From GCA-2719315 sp964448645 (GTDB lineage Bacteria > Bacteroidota > Bacteroidia > Flavobacteriales > Flavobacteriaceae): a stretch of DNA of 17,682 bases. A model generated the notes under the pieces. The model was not told where the DNA came from, ran no database searches, and saw only the letters and a program-made list of their open reading frames with translations. The stretch is from assembly GCA_964448645.1 (NCBI GenBank), contig CAYUZY010000030.1, positions 1 through 17,682 on the forward strand, in the 5' to 3' direction. This document shows positions 7,188 through 15,022 of the stretch, in pieces; within the stretch, counting starts at the first letter, position 1; each line of letters begins with the position of its first letter. A program made the translations under genes and the position numbers.

Positions 7188-8224
7188 ATTTCTAAGATTG
7201 CTTTAGCTAATTTATCTGGTCCAAATCTTACAACATCAGTAGTGTCTATATTTAACTTTTTTTCCAATTGATTAATACTTAAAATAGCTTTATCATGACT
7301 TAGGTGAGATGTGTTTAAAGCTATTCCTATTACTTTCGCTTTTGGAAAAGTCCCAGAAACTGTTGTTAATAATTCATTTAAATTAATAAACTCTTTAAGA
7401 TCTGGAATTTTAATATTTTTTGGACTTCTTAATGTCTTCTTGTTTGCTCTATGACAAAGAATTAAATGAGTAGGACAGGAACCCCTCATAAGTGGAAGAG
7501 TAGCAGTACTTCCAGGGTGTAATAAAGACCCTTGACCCTCAATTAAAACAATTCCCTTTTTAGAATTTTCTATAACAGCGGCTTCAACAGCTCCGCACGC
7601 ATGATCAACTTTAAAGGCATCTAGAGGAATTCCTTTTCCCGTTAATGTAATTCCAATCTGTCCAGTTGCAACAAAACCAACACTTTCTCTTTTTTTATTT
7701 AAAAAACTATATATTTCAAGAGCTGCTGTCATTTTCCCAACGGCCATATCAGTTCCAATAAATAAAATTCTTTTATTTTTTAATTTACTTGCTTTTCCTG
7801 TGGAAATTTCAGGAACAAATAAAGGCATTCTTACATCCCAAATCCATTGATTTTTATTTTTTTTAATTAAATCCTTCCAGGAAGGAAATAATAATTCATG
7901 TAACCCATTGACAATAGATAATCCACTTTTTAATGCTTTTTCTATTATAGGGCTCCATTCCTTCGGGATTTTTCCGCCTGATGGGGCAATCCCTAAAATT
8001 AAAACTGATGATTTTTTTTCTATAGCTATTTCAAGTGATTGAACTATTGGAATATTTCTATTGGTTCTAATAAACAATTGAATATTTTTTCCTGCATGAT
8101 TAGAATCTATTACACAAGTAATTTTATTGGTAAGATATCGAATAACACCCATTCCCATTTTTCCATAATCACTGTCCAGATTAGATTCCATATATATAGC
8201 AACCTTATCTTTTGAATTAAGCAT
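7184..8224 (-). CDS. dgcN: DUF1611 family protein, DgcN-like (D-glutamate N-acetyltransferase candidate)
   Basis: The product has 346 residues in two domains: an N-terminal alpha/beta domain (1-145) and a C-terminal P-loop-like domain with GTDMAVGKMT (157-166), TGQIGITLTGKG (187-198), DHACGAVEA (207-215) and EGQGSLLHPG (229-238). This is the DUF1611 family. In marine Pseudoalteromonas the family member DgcN was reported to N-acetylate D-glutamate, with the partner DgcA inverting N-acetyl-D-Glu to the L form. The start codon lies inside the end of the upstream epimerase gene (8-nt overlap, ATG at complement of 8222-8224), indicating translational coupling and the same partner arrangement. The gene symbol rests on family and pairing. 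Other amino-acyl substrates are possible. Confidence 0.75.
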   Translation of the reverse strand: MLNSKDKVAIYMESNLDSDYGKMGMGVIRYLTNKITCVIDSNHAGKNIQLFIRTNRNIPIVQSLEIAIEKKSSVLILGIAPSGGKIPKEWSPIIEKALKSGLSIVNGLHELLFPSWKDLIKKNKNQWIWDVRMPLFVPEISTGKASKLKNKRILFIGTDMAVGKMTAALEIYSFLNKKRESVGFVATGQIGITLTGKGIPLDAFKVDHACGAVEAAVIENSKKGIVLIEGQGSLLHPGSTATLPLMRGSCPTHLILCHRANKKTLRSPKNIKIPDLKEFINLNELLTTVSGTFPKAKVIGIALNTSHLSHDKAILSINQLEKKLNIDTTDVVRFGPDKLAKAILEI

Positions 8225-9266
8225 AAAATTCTGATTTTAATTTAGCGCCATGTCCAGGAACATATTTTGGAGTTGTTATTCCATTGATCATTTTCACTCC
8301 ATCTGAAGGGTCAGGGTTCAAATTATAATGTGAATCTAAGTCAATATGATTAATTACTCCTGAAATAGAAGCCGCTGCAGCTATTGCTATTGAAGATTCA
8401 CTCATACACCCAATCATAGTATTTAGTTTTAAAGACTTTGCAGTATCAATAATTCTCAATGCCTCAGTAATTCCTCCACATTTCATTAGTTTCATATTAA
8501 CTCCATCTACATACTTATTAAATGAAAATATATCACTTGAAAACCTGCATGACTCATCAACATAAATAGGTAAAGGTCTATTTTTAAAAAGATATTTTAA
8601 ATCCTTTTCCTGTCCTTCTTTTAAAGGTTGTTCAATATAATCAACATTTCTTTGAGCCAACCATTTTAACATTTTAATAGCATCTGGAACATTCCAACCT
8701 CCATTTGCATCAACTCGAAGATTAACTTGAAAATTTTTTGTGCTTTCTAAAACTTGCTCAAACATTTCCATATCAGCTTCTATTCCATATGGGGAACCCA
8801 ATTTTATTTTTAATGATTTAATTGATTTTCCTTTCATTATAATTGGTATCCTTTCTTTAATAACCATAGGAGGATTAATCCCTAAAGTAACTGAACTTGG
8901 AACAGAAGGCTTAGGAAATCCCAATAGATTATATAAAGGAAGGCCTACTTCTTTAGCTTTCAAATCCCAAAGAGCTGTATCTATTGCTACATAAGCACAA
9001 GGCGCTATACCCATCTCTTTTGACCGATCATATAAAGATGAAATAGAATTTCCTTTTATTCCAGTTTTAATAAAAATTTCTAAATGTTTTTTTACTTCAT
9101 CAACACTTGATGCTCCTTCAGATTCTCCAGGAGCCGATTCTCCCCATCCCACCAAACCGTTCTTTTCAATTTTTACAAAAAGATTTTCAGAATTTGATCT
9201 AACCCCTCTACTAATTTCCAAAGGAAATCTTTTTTTAAGAATAACTTTAAAGAAATCAATCTTCAT
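8217..9266 (-). CDS. dgcA: enolase-superfamily dipeptide epimerase / N-acetyl-glutamate racemase (DgcA-like)
   Basis: This 349-residue member of the muconate-lactonising-enzyme subgroup has the full catalytic set: Lys153 and Lys155 (LKIKLG), metal ligands Asp186 (LRVDANGG), Glu212 (YIEQPL) and Asp237 (YVDES), and the second acid/base Lys259 in VNMKLMKCGG. The C-terminal Asp309-Leu-Asp311 pair corresponds to the DxD motif that binds the free amino group in L-Ala-D/L-Glu epimerases. Two readings compete: a dipeptide epimerase for peptidoglycan peptides (YcjG/YkfB type) or the DgcA racemase acting on N-acetyl-glutamate. The coupled DUF1611 gene favours DgcA and the DxD motif favours the dipeptide. 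It lies 47 bases downstream of trpB2, probably in one operon. Confidence 0.85.
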   Translation of the reverse strand: MKIDFFKVILKKRFPLEISRGVRSNSENLFVKIEKNGLVGWGESAPGESEGASSVDEVKKHLEIFIKTGIKGNSISSLYDRSKEMGIAPCAYVAIDTALWDLKAKEVGLPLYNLLGFPKPSVPSSVTLGINPPMVIKERIPIIMKGKSIKSLKIKLGSPYGIEADMEMFEQVLESTKNFQVNLRVDANGGWNVPDAIKMLKWLAQRNVDYIEQPLKEGQEKDLKYLFKNRPLPIYVDESCRFSSDIFSFNKYVDGVNMKLMKCGGITEALRIIDTAKSLKLNTMIGCMSESSIAIAAAASISGVINHIDLDSHYNLNPDPSDGVKMINGITTPKYVPGHGAKLKSEFYA

Positions 9267-9313
9267 TAAAGTAAAATTTAATAACCAGTTATTAATTCTA
9301 TTTGAATCTTAAT

Positions 9314-10675
9314 TTATGGAATGGTAGGTGTTTGAAGTTTGTCTAGTGAAGCTTTAATTTCTTCGTCCGATAACTCATGTTTAACAATTTTCCCTTCAAA
9401 ATAATCCTCATAAGCTTTCATATCATAATTACCATGACCACACAAATTGATCAATATTGTTTTACTTTTTCCTTCTTTTTTACAAATTTCAGCTTCATGA
9501 ATTGCTGTTGCAATTCCATGAGTTGCTTCAGGAGCTGGAACAATGCCTTCTGCCTTAGCAAATTTAACCCCTGCTGAAAACACCTCTAAGTTATCATGAG
9601 ATGTTGCCTCTATAATTTTATCTTTTAATAATTGACTTACAATAACACCTGCTCCATGGTAACGCAGTCCCCCTGCATGAATTGGAGCTGGAACAAAATC
9701 ATGACCTAAAGTATACATCGGAAGTAATGGTGTCATTCCAACTGTATCTCCAAAGTCATATCGAAAAATCCCTCTTGTTAATTTAGGGCATGAAGAAGGC
9801 TCACTAGCAATGCACCTAATAGATTTTCCTTCTTCTAAATTCAGCCTCAAAAAAGGAAATGCTAATCCAGAGAAATTAGAACCTCCACCAAATGGAGCAA
9901 TAACAATATCTGGAAGGTCTCCTGCTTTTTCCATTTGTTTTAAAGCCTCTTGTCCAACTATAGTTTGGTGAAGTTTTACATGATTTAAAACACTTCCTAA
10001 AGCATACTTTGTATGTTCATCACTTGCTGCTACCTCTATTGCCTCAGATATAGCTATTCCAAGAGAGCCAGTAGTATTAGGGTCTTGGGCCAATATTTTT
10101 TTGCCAACTTCTGTTGCATTTGATGGAGATGGGTGAACTTTAGCTCCCCAAGTATTCATCATAATTTTTCTATATGGTTTATGTTCATATGATAACTTTA
10201 CCATAAAAACTTCACATTCAATTCCAAAATGTTGACAAGCAAAACTCAAAGCACTTCCCCATTGACCTGCACCAGTTTCGGTAGTAATTTTCTTTACTCC
10301 TTCTTGCTTATTATAGTAGGCCTGAGCAACTGCAGTATTAGGCTTGTGGGATCCTGTTGGGCTAACTCCTTCATATTTATAATAAATTTTAGCTGGTGTA
10401 TCTAATGCCTTCTCAAGATTATAAGCCCTAAATAATGGAGTTGGTCTCCACATTGAATATATATTTCTTACCTCATCTGGAATATCAATCCATTTCTCAG
10501 GAGATACTTCTTGTTTAATTAATTCCATTGGAAATAAAGGAGCTAAAGCTTCTGGTCCAATTGGTTCAAGAGTTCCTGGGTTTAATGGCGGAAGAGGTTT
10601 GTTTGGCATATCTGCAACAATATTGTACCACTTATCCGGAATTTCATTTTCTGCTAAAGTTATTTTACGTATCAT
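9314..10675 (-). CDS. trpB2: TrpB2: tryptophan synthase beta-like PLP enzyme
   Basis: The product has 453 residues, longer than canonical TrpB1 (about 400), with the extended N-terminus typical of the TrpB2 type. The PLP lysine is Lys111 in SPTGSHKPNTA. The catalytic-glutamate motif ETGAGQWG (133-140) carries Trp where TrpB1 has His. The phosphate cup is GGGSN (263-267), and the C-terminal LCGHGNYDM replaces the usual serine/Gly-rich cofactor motif. TrpB2 enzymes make tryptophan from indole and serine without tightly binding TrpA, and may act as indole salvage or serine-deaminating enzymes. No trpA or other trp gene is in the window. It heads a probable operon with dgcA and dgcN and has its own palindrome-bearing upstream region. 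Confidence 0.9.
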   Translation of the reverse strand: MIRKITLAENEIPDKWYNIVADMPNKPLPPLNPGTLEPIGPEALAPLFPMELIKQEVSPEKWIDIPDEVRNIYSMWRPTPLFRAYNLEKALDTPAKIYYKYEGVSPTGSHKPNTAVAQAYYNKQEGVKKITTETGAGQWGSALSFACQHFGIECEVFMVKLSYEHKPYRKIMMNTWGAKVHPSPSNATEVGKKILAQDPNTTGSLGIAISEAIEVAASDEHTKYALGSVLNHVKLHQTIVGQEALKQMEKAGDLPDIVIAPFGGGSNFSGLAFPFLRLNLEEGKSIRCIASEPSSCPKLTRGIFRYDFGDTVGMTPLLPMYTLGHDFVPAPIHAGGLRYHGAGVIVSQLLKDKIIEATSHDNLEVFSAGVKFAKAEGIVPAPEATHGIATAIHEAEICKKEGKSKTILINLCGHGNYDMKAYEDYFEGKIVKHELSDEEIKASLDKLQTPTIP

Positions 10676-10691
10676 AATTTTTTAATTTATT

Positions 10692-10724
10692 TAAATATAC
10701 TTTATTTATTTAAAATATTTCAAA
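10692..10724 (-). promoter_or_regulatory. possible Bacteroidetes-type promoter for trpB2
   Basis: On the minus strand, TTTG (complement of 10721-10724) is followed after 21 bases by TATATTTA (complement of 10692-10699), close to the Bacteroidetes TTG - 17 to 23 bases - TAnnTTTG pattern. It lies 17 bases upstream of the trpB2 ATG. AT-rich DNA yields many such matches, so this is tentative. Confidence 0.33.
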
Positions 10725-10767
10725 TCAAAAATAGGTTGCTTTTTAAAACTTTTTTATCTTTACTAAA

Positions 10768-10787
10768 TTATCATGCATGCATGATAA
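10768..10787. promoter_or_regulatory. 20-bp perfect palindrome upstream of trpB2 (candidate operator)
   Basis: The sequence TTATCATGCA (10768-10777) is followed directly by its exact reverse complement (10778-10787), with a GCATGC centre. It sits about 93 bases upstream of the trpB2 start and upstream of the candidate promoter, where an activator dimer could bind. It is not followed by a strong T run, so it looks more like a protein-binding site than a terminator. Confidence 0.5.
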
Positions 10788-10801
10788 AAAATTGTATTTC
10801 A

Positions 10802-10821
10802 AGGTTTATAACCATAAACCT
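10802..10821. repeat. inverted repeat AGGTTTAT / ATAAACCT
   Basis: Perfect 8-base arms (10802-10809 and 10814-10821) surround a four-base AACC loop. A shorter alternative hairpin, GGTT-TAT-AACC (10803-10813), would compete with it. It lies between the sugar-transporter terminator and the 20-bp palindrome, so it is either a second operator or part of a leader structure for the trpB2 operon. Confidence 0.4.
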
Positions 10822-10827
10822 CTTAAT

Positions 10828-10858
10828 AAAAACCTTCATAAATTATGAAGGTTTTTTT
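10828..10858. terminator. strong hairpin terminator at the end of the sugar transporter gene
   Basis: AAAAACCTTCAT (10828-10839) and ATGAAGGTTTTT (10845-10856) form a perfect 12-bp stem with a five-base AAATT loop. T runs follow in both directions. The minus-strand upstream arm lies within the last codons of the transporter gene, so the hairpin overlaps the coding end. It should insulate trpB2 from the transporter. Confidence 0.8.
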
Positions 10859-12174
10859 ATATCACTTTTTTTAGTTAAAACTTTGCTTAATTCTTCTAAA
10901 GAAATTCCTTTAGTTTCAGGCATCAAATAATACACAAATATTAATTGAAGAAACATCATAAATGAAAAGAAAGAAAAAACAAAACCTGCACCTATACTTG
11001 AGAATAATATAGGAATCATGGAAGGGATTATTGCAGCAAGAACCCAATGGACAGAAGATCCAAACGATTGTCCAGAACTTCTTAAATGATTAGGATAAAT
11101 TTCAGAAATAAATACCCAAATTACTGTTCCTTGACCAATAGCATGTGAAGCAATAAAAACAAATAAAAAAATTGGAATTAAAATCGGATTCAGTTTGAAA
11201 AAAAATGCAATTGAAACCAAGGATAATGAAATTATATAACCAAAAGATCCAAAATACATCAATTGCTTTCTGCCTAATTTATCAATTAATGAAATTCCAA
11301 TAAAAGTAAAAATTAGATTTACCAGCCCTATACCTATAGAACTTAACAAAGCGGTACTTTCACCTAACCCTGCCTCTTCAAATATTCTAGGAGCATAATA
11401 TAAAAAAGCATTTATCCCTGATAGTTGATTAAAAGCGGCAATAAAAAAAGTAAGTAAAAGGGGAAATCTATATTTTAATTGAAAAATATTCTCGCTGGAA
11501 TCAACTTTTTCATTGGAAATATCACTTATTAATTCTTCAATATTTTCATTTGGGGAAATTTCATTTAAAACTTTATTTGCCAATTCTATTTCCCCTTTTT
11601 GAATTAACCATCTTGGACTCTTAGGTATATTAAAAACCAAAACTGTATAAACAATAGCTGGAAAAAATTCAACTCCCATCATCCATCTCCATGAGTTTTC
11701 TCCCATATTACTCAAAAAATAATTTGATAAAAAGGCTACTAAAATTCCAAAAACTATATTAAACTGGTAAAGTCCAACTAAACTTCCTCTTTTACTAGAA
11801 GGAGAAATTTCAGAAATATATGCTGGAGCTGCAATTGTTGAAATTCCAATACCAATTCCTCCAATAAATCTAGAAAAAGCAAAAAATTCAGAACTGTTTG
11901 CAAATGCAGAGCCTAATGCTGATATAGTATATAATATTCCTATTAAAAGTAAAGTATTTTTCCTTCCAAATCTATTGGTAGGAAAACTTCCTCCTAAAGC
12001 CCCTAAAACTGTTCCCCAAAGAGCCATTGCCATAACAACTGCTCCATGATAAAAATCTGAAGAACCCCATAAAGACTGTAATTTTTTATCAGCACCTGAA
12101 ATAACAACAGTGTCAAAACCAAAAATAAAACCAGCTAAAGCTGCAACAATAGATAAATAAAAAACTCTACTCAT
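10843..12174 (-). CDS. sugar porter family MFS transporter (XylE/GalP-like)
   Basis: The product has 443 residues and 12 predicted membrane helices, with the sugar-porter signatures in order: GFDTVVISG (19-27), NRFGRK (67-72), SRFIGGIGIGI (101-111), SEISPSSKRG (121-130), PKSPRW (184-189), QLSGINAFLYYAP (250-262), a second DKLGRK repeat in the middle of the C-terminal half, and PETKG (419-423). It should be a proton-coupled importer of a hexose or pentose. The exact sugar cannot be read from the sequence. The central cytosolic loop (about 190-235) is acidic and typical. No sugar kinase or isomerase gene is nearby. It is divergent from a DoxX-like gene with a 147-base gap that contains a short palindrome. 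Confidence 0.92.
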   Translation of the reverse strand: MSRVFYLSIVAALAGFIFGFDTVVISGADKKLQSLWGSSDFYHGAVVMAMALWGTVLGALGGSFPTNRFGRKNTLLLIGILYTISALGSAFANSSEFFAFSRFIGGIGIGISTIAAPAYISEISPSSKRGSLVGLYQFNIVFGILVAFLSNYFLSNMGENSWRWMMGVEFFPAIVYTVLVFNIPKSPRWLIQKGEIELANKVLNEISPNENIEELISDISNEKVDSSENIFQLKYRFPLLLTFFIAAFNQLSGINAFLYYAPRIFEEAGLGESTALLSSIGIGLVNLIFTFIGISLIDKLGRKQLMYFGSFGYIISLSLVSIAFFFKLNPILIPIFLFVFIASHAIGQGTVIWVFISEIYPNHLRSSGQSFGSSVHWVLAAIIPSMIPILFSSIGAGFVFSFFSFMMFLQLIFVYYLMPETKGISLEELSKVLTKKSDIKKPS

Positions 12175-12231
12175 ATGTAAAAAATTTTGTTCTAAAACAA
12201 TAGAAAAATTTCAATATTAAACTTAATTATA

Positions 12232-12248
12232 ATAACTTTTAAAGTTAT
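12232..12248. promoter_or_regulatory. short palindrome in the divergent promoter region
   Basis: ATAACTTT (12232-12239) and AAAGTTAT (12241-12248) are perfect 8-base arms around a single T, almost midway between two divergent starts (12174 and 12322). This is a typical place for an operator, but the element is short and nearly all A/T, so chance is possible. Confidence 0.25.
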
Positions 12249-12265
12249 ATTCCACAATATATAAA

Positions 12266-12296
12266 TTTGATTTTATATTAATAAATGTTAAATTTT
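12266..12296 (+). promoter_or_regulatory. possible Bacteroidetes-type promoter for the DoxX-like gene
   Basis: TTTG (12266-12269), then 19 bases, then TAAATTTT (12289-12296), which matches TAnnTTTG at all but the last base. The ATG follows 25 bases later. This is a pattern match only. Confidence 0.33.
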
Positions 12297-12321
12297 AATA
12301 GTATGTATAAAAATAATACAA

Positions 12322-12684
12322 ATGTTTAAAAAAATCACTATCTATTTAATGTCATTTTTCTATATATATGTAGGAATAAAACATTTCACTGAACCTAATT
12401 ATTTTTTAGCTATTATGCCTCTATATTTAAACTGGCACCTTGAATTAGTTTATATAAGTGGTTTTTTTGAAATACTTTTTGGTTTAGGTCTTATAACTAA
12501 ATATCGAAAATTATCTTCTTGGGGGTTAATACTATTACTAATTGCAGTTTTTCCAGCTAATATTCATTTAATTTTAAGTGAAACAGCACAAATGGCTCTA
12601 AACATAACTAAAGAAACTGCAATAATTAGAGCTCCTTTCCAATTATTGTTTATATACTTAGCCTATTGGTCATCAATTGACTAA
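12322..12684 (+). CDS. DoxX-like small integral membrane protein
   Basis: The product has 120 residues and four predicted transmembrane helices. The N-terminus FFYIYVGIKHFTEPNYFLAI is typical of the DoxX-like group (helix 1 ending in 'G..HF..P..F..I.P'), followed by GFFEILFGLGL in helix 2 and a PANIHL motif before helix 3-4. Related proteins are of poorly defined function; some associate with oxidoreductases or thiol metabolism. The last four bases (CTAA, 12681-12684) also hold the stop codon of the convergent kinase-lyase fusion, so no terminator fits between them. Confidence 0.8.
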   Translation: MFKKITIYLMSFFYIYVGIKHFTEPNYFLAIMPLYLNWHLELVYISGFFEILFGLGLITKYRKLSSWGLILLLIAVFPANIHLILSETAQMALNITKETAIIRAPFQLLFIYLAYWSSID

Positions 12685-14933
12685 TTAATTTTCTTTAAAA
12701 TCATATCCATTTTTTCAACAACTTCTTTGGCATTCTTTTTTGAAAAACATAAAGGAGGTTTTGATTTTATCACATTATTATAAGGACCATCAGTTCCAAC
12801 TAAAACCCCATTATTCTTTAATTCATTTTTTAAAAGCTCAGCTATATAGCTGTCAGGTTTCATATTATTTGGATTAAAAAATTCAATACCTAAAAACAAG
12901 CCTGAACCTCTAACATCAAAAATAGATGAATGTTTTTCTTTCAAATCAAGCAATAACTTCTTGTAATAATTTCCTACTTCTTCAGAATTTTTTTGAAGAT
13001 TTTCTGTTTTAATAATATTTAATACAGACAACCCTATTTTACATGAAACTGGATTTCCTCCAAAAGAACTAAAAAACTCTACCCCTTTTGAAAAAGAGTT
13101 TGCAATTTCAGAAGTTGTTATTACAGCGCCTATAGGATGTCCATTTCCCATGGGCTTCCCTAAAACTATTATGTCTGGAACAACTTCTTGAGATTCATAA
13201 CCCCAAAAAGACTTCCCTAATCTACCAAAACCTGTTTGAACTTCATCAGATATACATACCCCTCCCTTTTCCTTAATCTTTGGGTATAAATTTTTTAGAA
13301 AATTCTTAGCAAGTGGAACTTGTCCTGCACAACTAAGTATAGGCTCACTTATAAATGCAGCAATAGATTTTTTATAATTATTTAATTTTTTTTTGGCATC
13401 ATTTGCATACTTTAAGCCCGCATCCTTATCATCAAATTTATACTTTCCTTTAAAAGTATCTGGTATCTCCAATTTCAAAATATAATCCTTCTGACCTGTT
13501 CCCTTTTTGCTATTGAACTTATAATCACTAATATTTATACCTGTTTGAGTATGGCCATGGTAACCATTTTCAATAACAACAACTGATTCATTTTTTGTAT
13601 GGTATCTAGCCATTCTAATAGCCAAATCACTTGCTTCACTTCCTGAATTAACAAAAAAAACTTTGTTTAATTGTTTAGGAAAAAGTGAAATTAATTTTTC
13701 AGAATATTCTTCCAAAGACTCATATAAATATCTAGTATTTGTGTTTAAAACAGAACTTTGTTTTTTAGAAGCTTCAACAACCAATGGATGAGAATGGCCC
13801 ACATGAGGAATATTATTATAAGCATCTAAATAAGTATTACCATAAACATCATACATATATTGAAACACAGCTTTATTCATAAAAATCGGATTATCATATG
13901 ACAAAGAAATATTTGACCCTAAATAAGTTTTCCTTCCTTTAACCATTTCCTTTAATGATTTAGTTTTTTCAACTTTCATTCCAACAGTTTCCTTAAATTT
14001 ATTTTCAGCTTCAACTGGATTAATTTTAATCCATTTCCAAAGTAATTCAATAGCAGGTTTTTGACTAATTGAGATGTACTTATTCTCTGGAAAAAGTTTT
14101 TGATAATGATTAGAATTACTAATGCTAATACATAATCTCATCGCAATGGAGTAATACAAAACTTCAATCTCTTTTGTTTCAAGAGGTAAAATTTTATTAT
14201 AAGACTCTAAAAGAACTAAAGCCCATTCTAAAGGATTATCCTTATTAAAACAAGTATATGAAATGGCTATAGCCAATTCATTTATTAAATGAGAATGTGA
14301 AATATCTCCAAAATCAATAACTCCTGAAACATCATTCCCTATAAATAATATATTCCAATTATTTGCGTCATTATGAATAGTAGATTTTCTAAGGTCTAAA
14401 AAAAAAGGAACTACATTTTCTTCATATTGATTCATGAAATAATGAATAATTTTCCGAACCTTTTTAGATGAAATCTCATTCAAATAATTCTTAGAAACTA
14501 CATATTGTTGCATATCCCATTCCGATTGTCTTGATTTTATATGAATATCTGTCCAATCAAAAAGACTTTTATTAAGTCTTGCTAATGATTTTCCAAATGA
14601 TCTTATTAAACCTTTTGTTTGGTTAATCTCTCCTAGAAACTTTCCTTCTAAATAAGATAAAAGTCTACAAATTTTTGAAGTTCCATTAATTTGAATTATT
14701 CTGACATTTTCACCATTTAAAAAAGGAACAGGTTTAGGATATAAATTATCATTTAAAAAAAGTAAAGCTTTTGTTTCAGATTGAATTAAATCAATTAAAG
14801 AAAGATCATCGTAAGTTTTTAAAATGTAATTTTTAGAATTAGTTTTAATTAAATAATTTAAATTATCATAACCATTTATTCTAATGATCTCAATTGGGTT
14901 TATTCCAAATTCTTCTATTAAAAGCTTTTCCAT
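12681..14933 (-). CDS. fusion of APH-type kinase and class-III aminotransferase-fold phospho-lyase
   Basis: A 750-residue bifunctional protein. Residues 1-315 form an aminoglycoside-phosphotransferase/choline-kinase-like kinase with the catalytic loop HNDANNWNIL (His187, Asp189, Asn194) and the metal motif DFGD (207-210). Residues 330-750 form a class-III PLP enzyme with VNSGSEA (428-434), YHGHT (458-462), Asp563 in ISDEVQTGFGRLG and the Schiff-base lysine Lys593 in LGKPMGNGHP. This pairing mirrors vertebrate hydroxylysine kinase plus 5-phosphohydroxylysine phospho-lyase (or ETNPPL for phosphoethanolamine), and such bacterial fusions helped identify those enzymes. Predicted reactions: phosphorylate a hydroxyamine, then eliminate ammonia and phosphate to an aldehyde. 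Longer relatives carry an M23 domain between the halves, absent here. Hydroxylysine versus ethanolamine is unresolved. The gene is divergent from a FAD oxidoreductase. Confidence 0.88.
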   Translation of the reverse strand: MEKLLIEEFGINPIEIIRINGYDNLNYLIKTNSKNYILKTYDDLSLIDLIQSETKALLFLNDNLYPKPVPFLNGENVRIIQINGTSKICRLLSYLEGKFLGEINQTKGLIRSFGKSLARLNKSLFDWTDIHIKSRQSEWDMQQYVVSKNYLNEISSKKVRKIIHYFMNQYEENVVPFFLDLRKSTIHNDANNWNILFIGNDVSGVIDFGDISHSHLINELAIAISYTCFNKDNPLEWALVLLESYNKILPLETKEIEVLYYSIAMRLCISISNSNHYQKLFPENKYISISQKPAIELLWKWIKINPVEAENKFKETVGMKVEKTKSLKEMVKGRKTYLGSNISLSYDNPIFMNKAVFQYMYDVYGNTYLDAYNNIPHVGHSHPLVVEASKKQSSVLNTNTRYLYESLEEYSEKLISLFPKQLNKVFFVNSGSEASDLAIRMARYHTKNESVVVIENGYHGHTQTGINISDYKFNSKKGTGQKDYILKLEIPDTFKGKYKFDDKDAGLKYANDAKKKLNNYKKSIAAFISEPILSCAGQVPLAKNFLKNLYPKIKEKGGVCISDEVQTGFGRLGKSFWGYESQEVVPDIIVLGKPMGNGHPIGAVITTSEIANSFSKGVEFFSSFGGNPVSCKIGLSVLNIIKTENLQKNSEEVGNYYKKLLLDLKEKHSSIFDVRGSGLFLGIEFFNPNNMKPDSYIAELLKNELKNNGVLVGTDGPYNNVIKSKPPLCFSKKNAKEVVEKMDMILKKIN

Positions 14934-15022
14934 TAAATTATTAATGTTTAAAAAAGATCAATTATATAATATTCAAATTTAATTAATTATAACTCTTTAT
15001 AAGATTAATACTATTTTAGACT

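Noticed and set aside
8740..8994. 84-codon plus-strand open frame
   Set aside because: Antisense to the DgcA-like epimerase across its active-site lysine region; no family features.
9377..9577. 66-codon plus-strand open frame
   Set aside because: Antisense shadow inside trpB2; composition (Phe/Ile/Thr/Cys) is what the complement of that gene yields.
10736..10930. 64-codon plus-strand open frame
   Set aside because: It runs through the palindrome, the inverted repeat, the terminator and the antisense of the transporter end, with no recognisable protein features.
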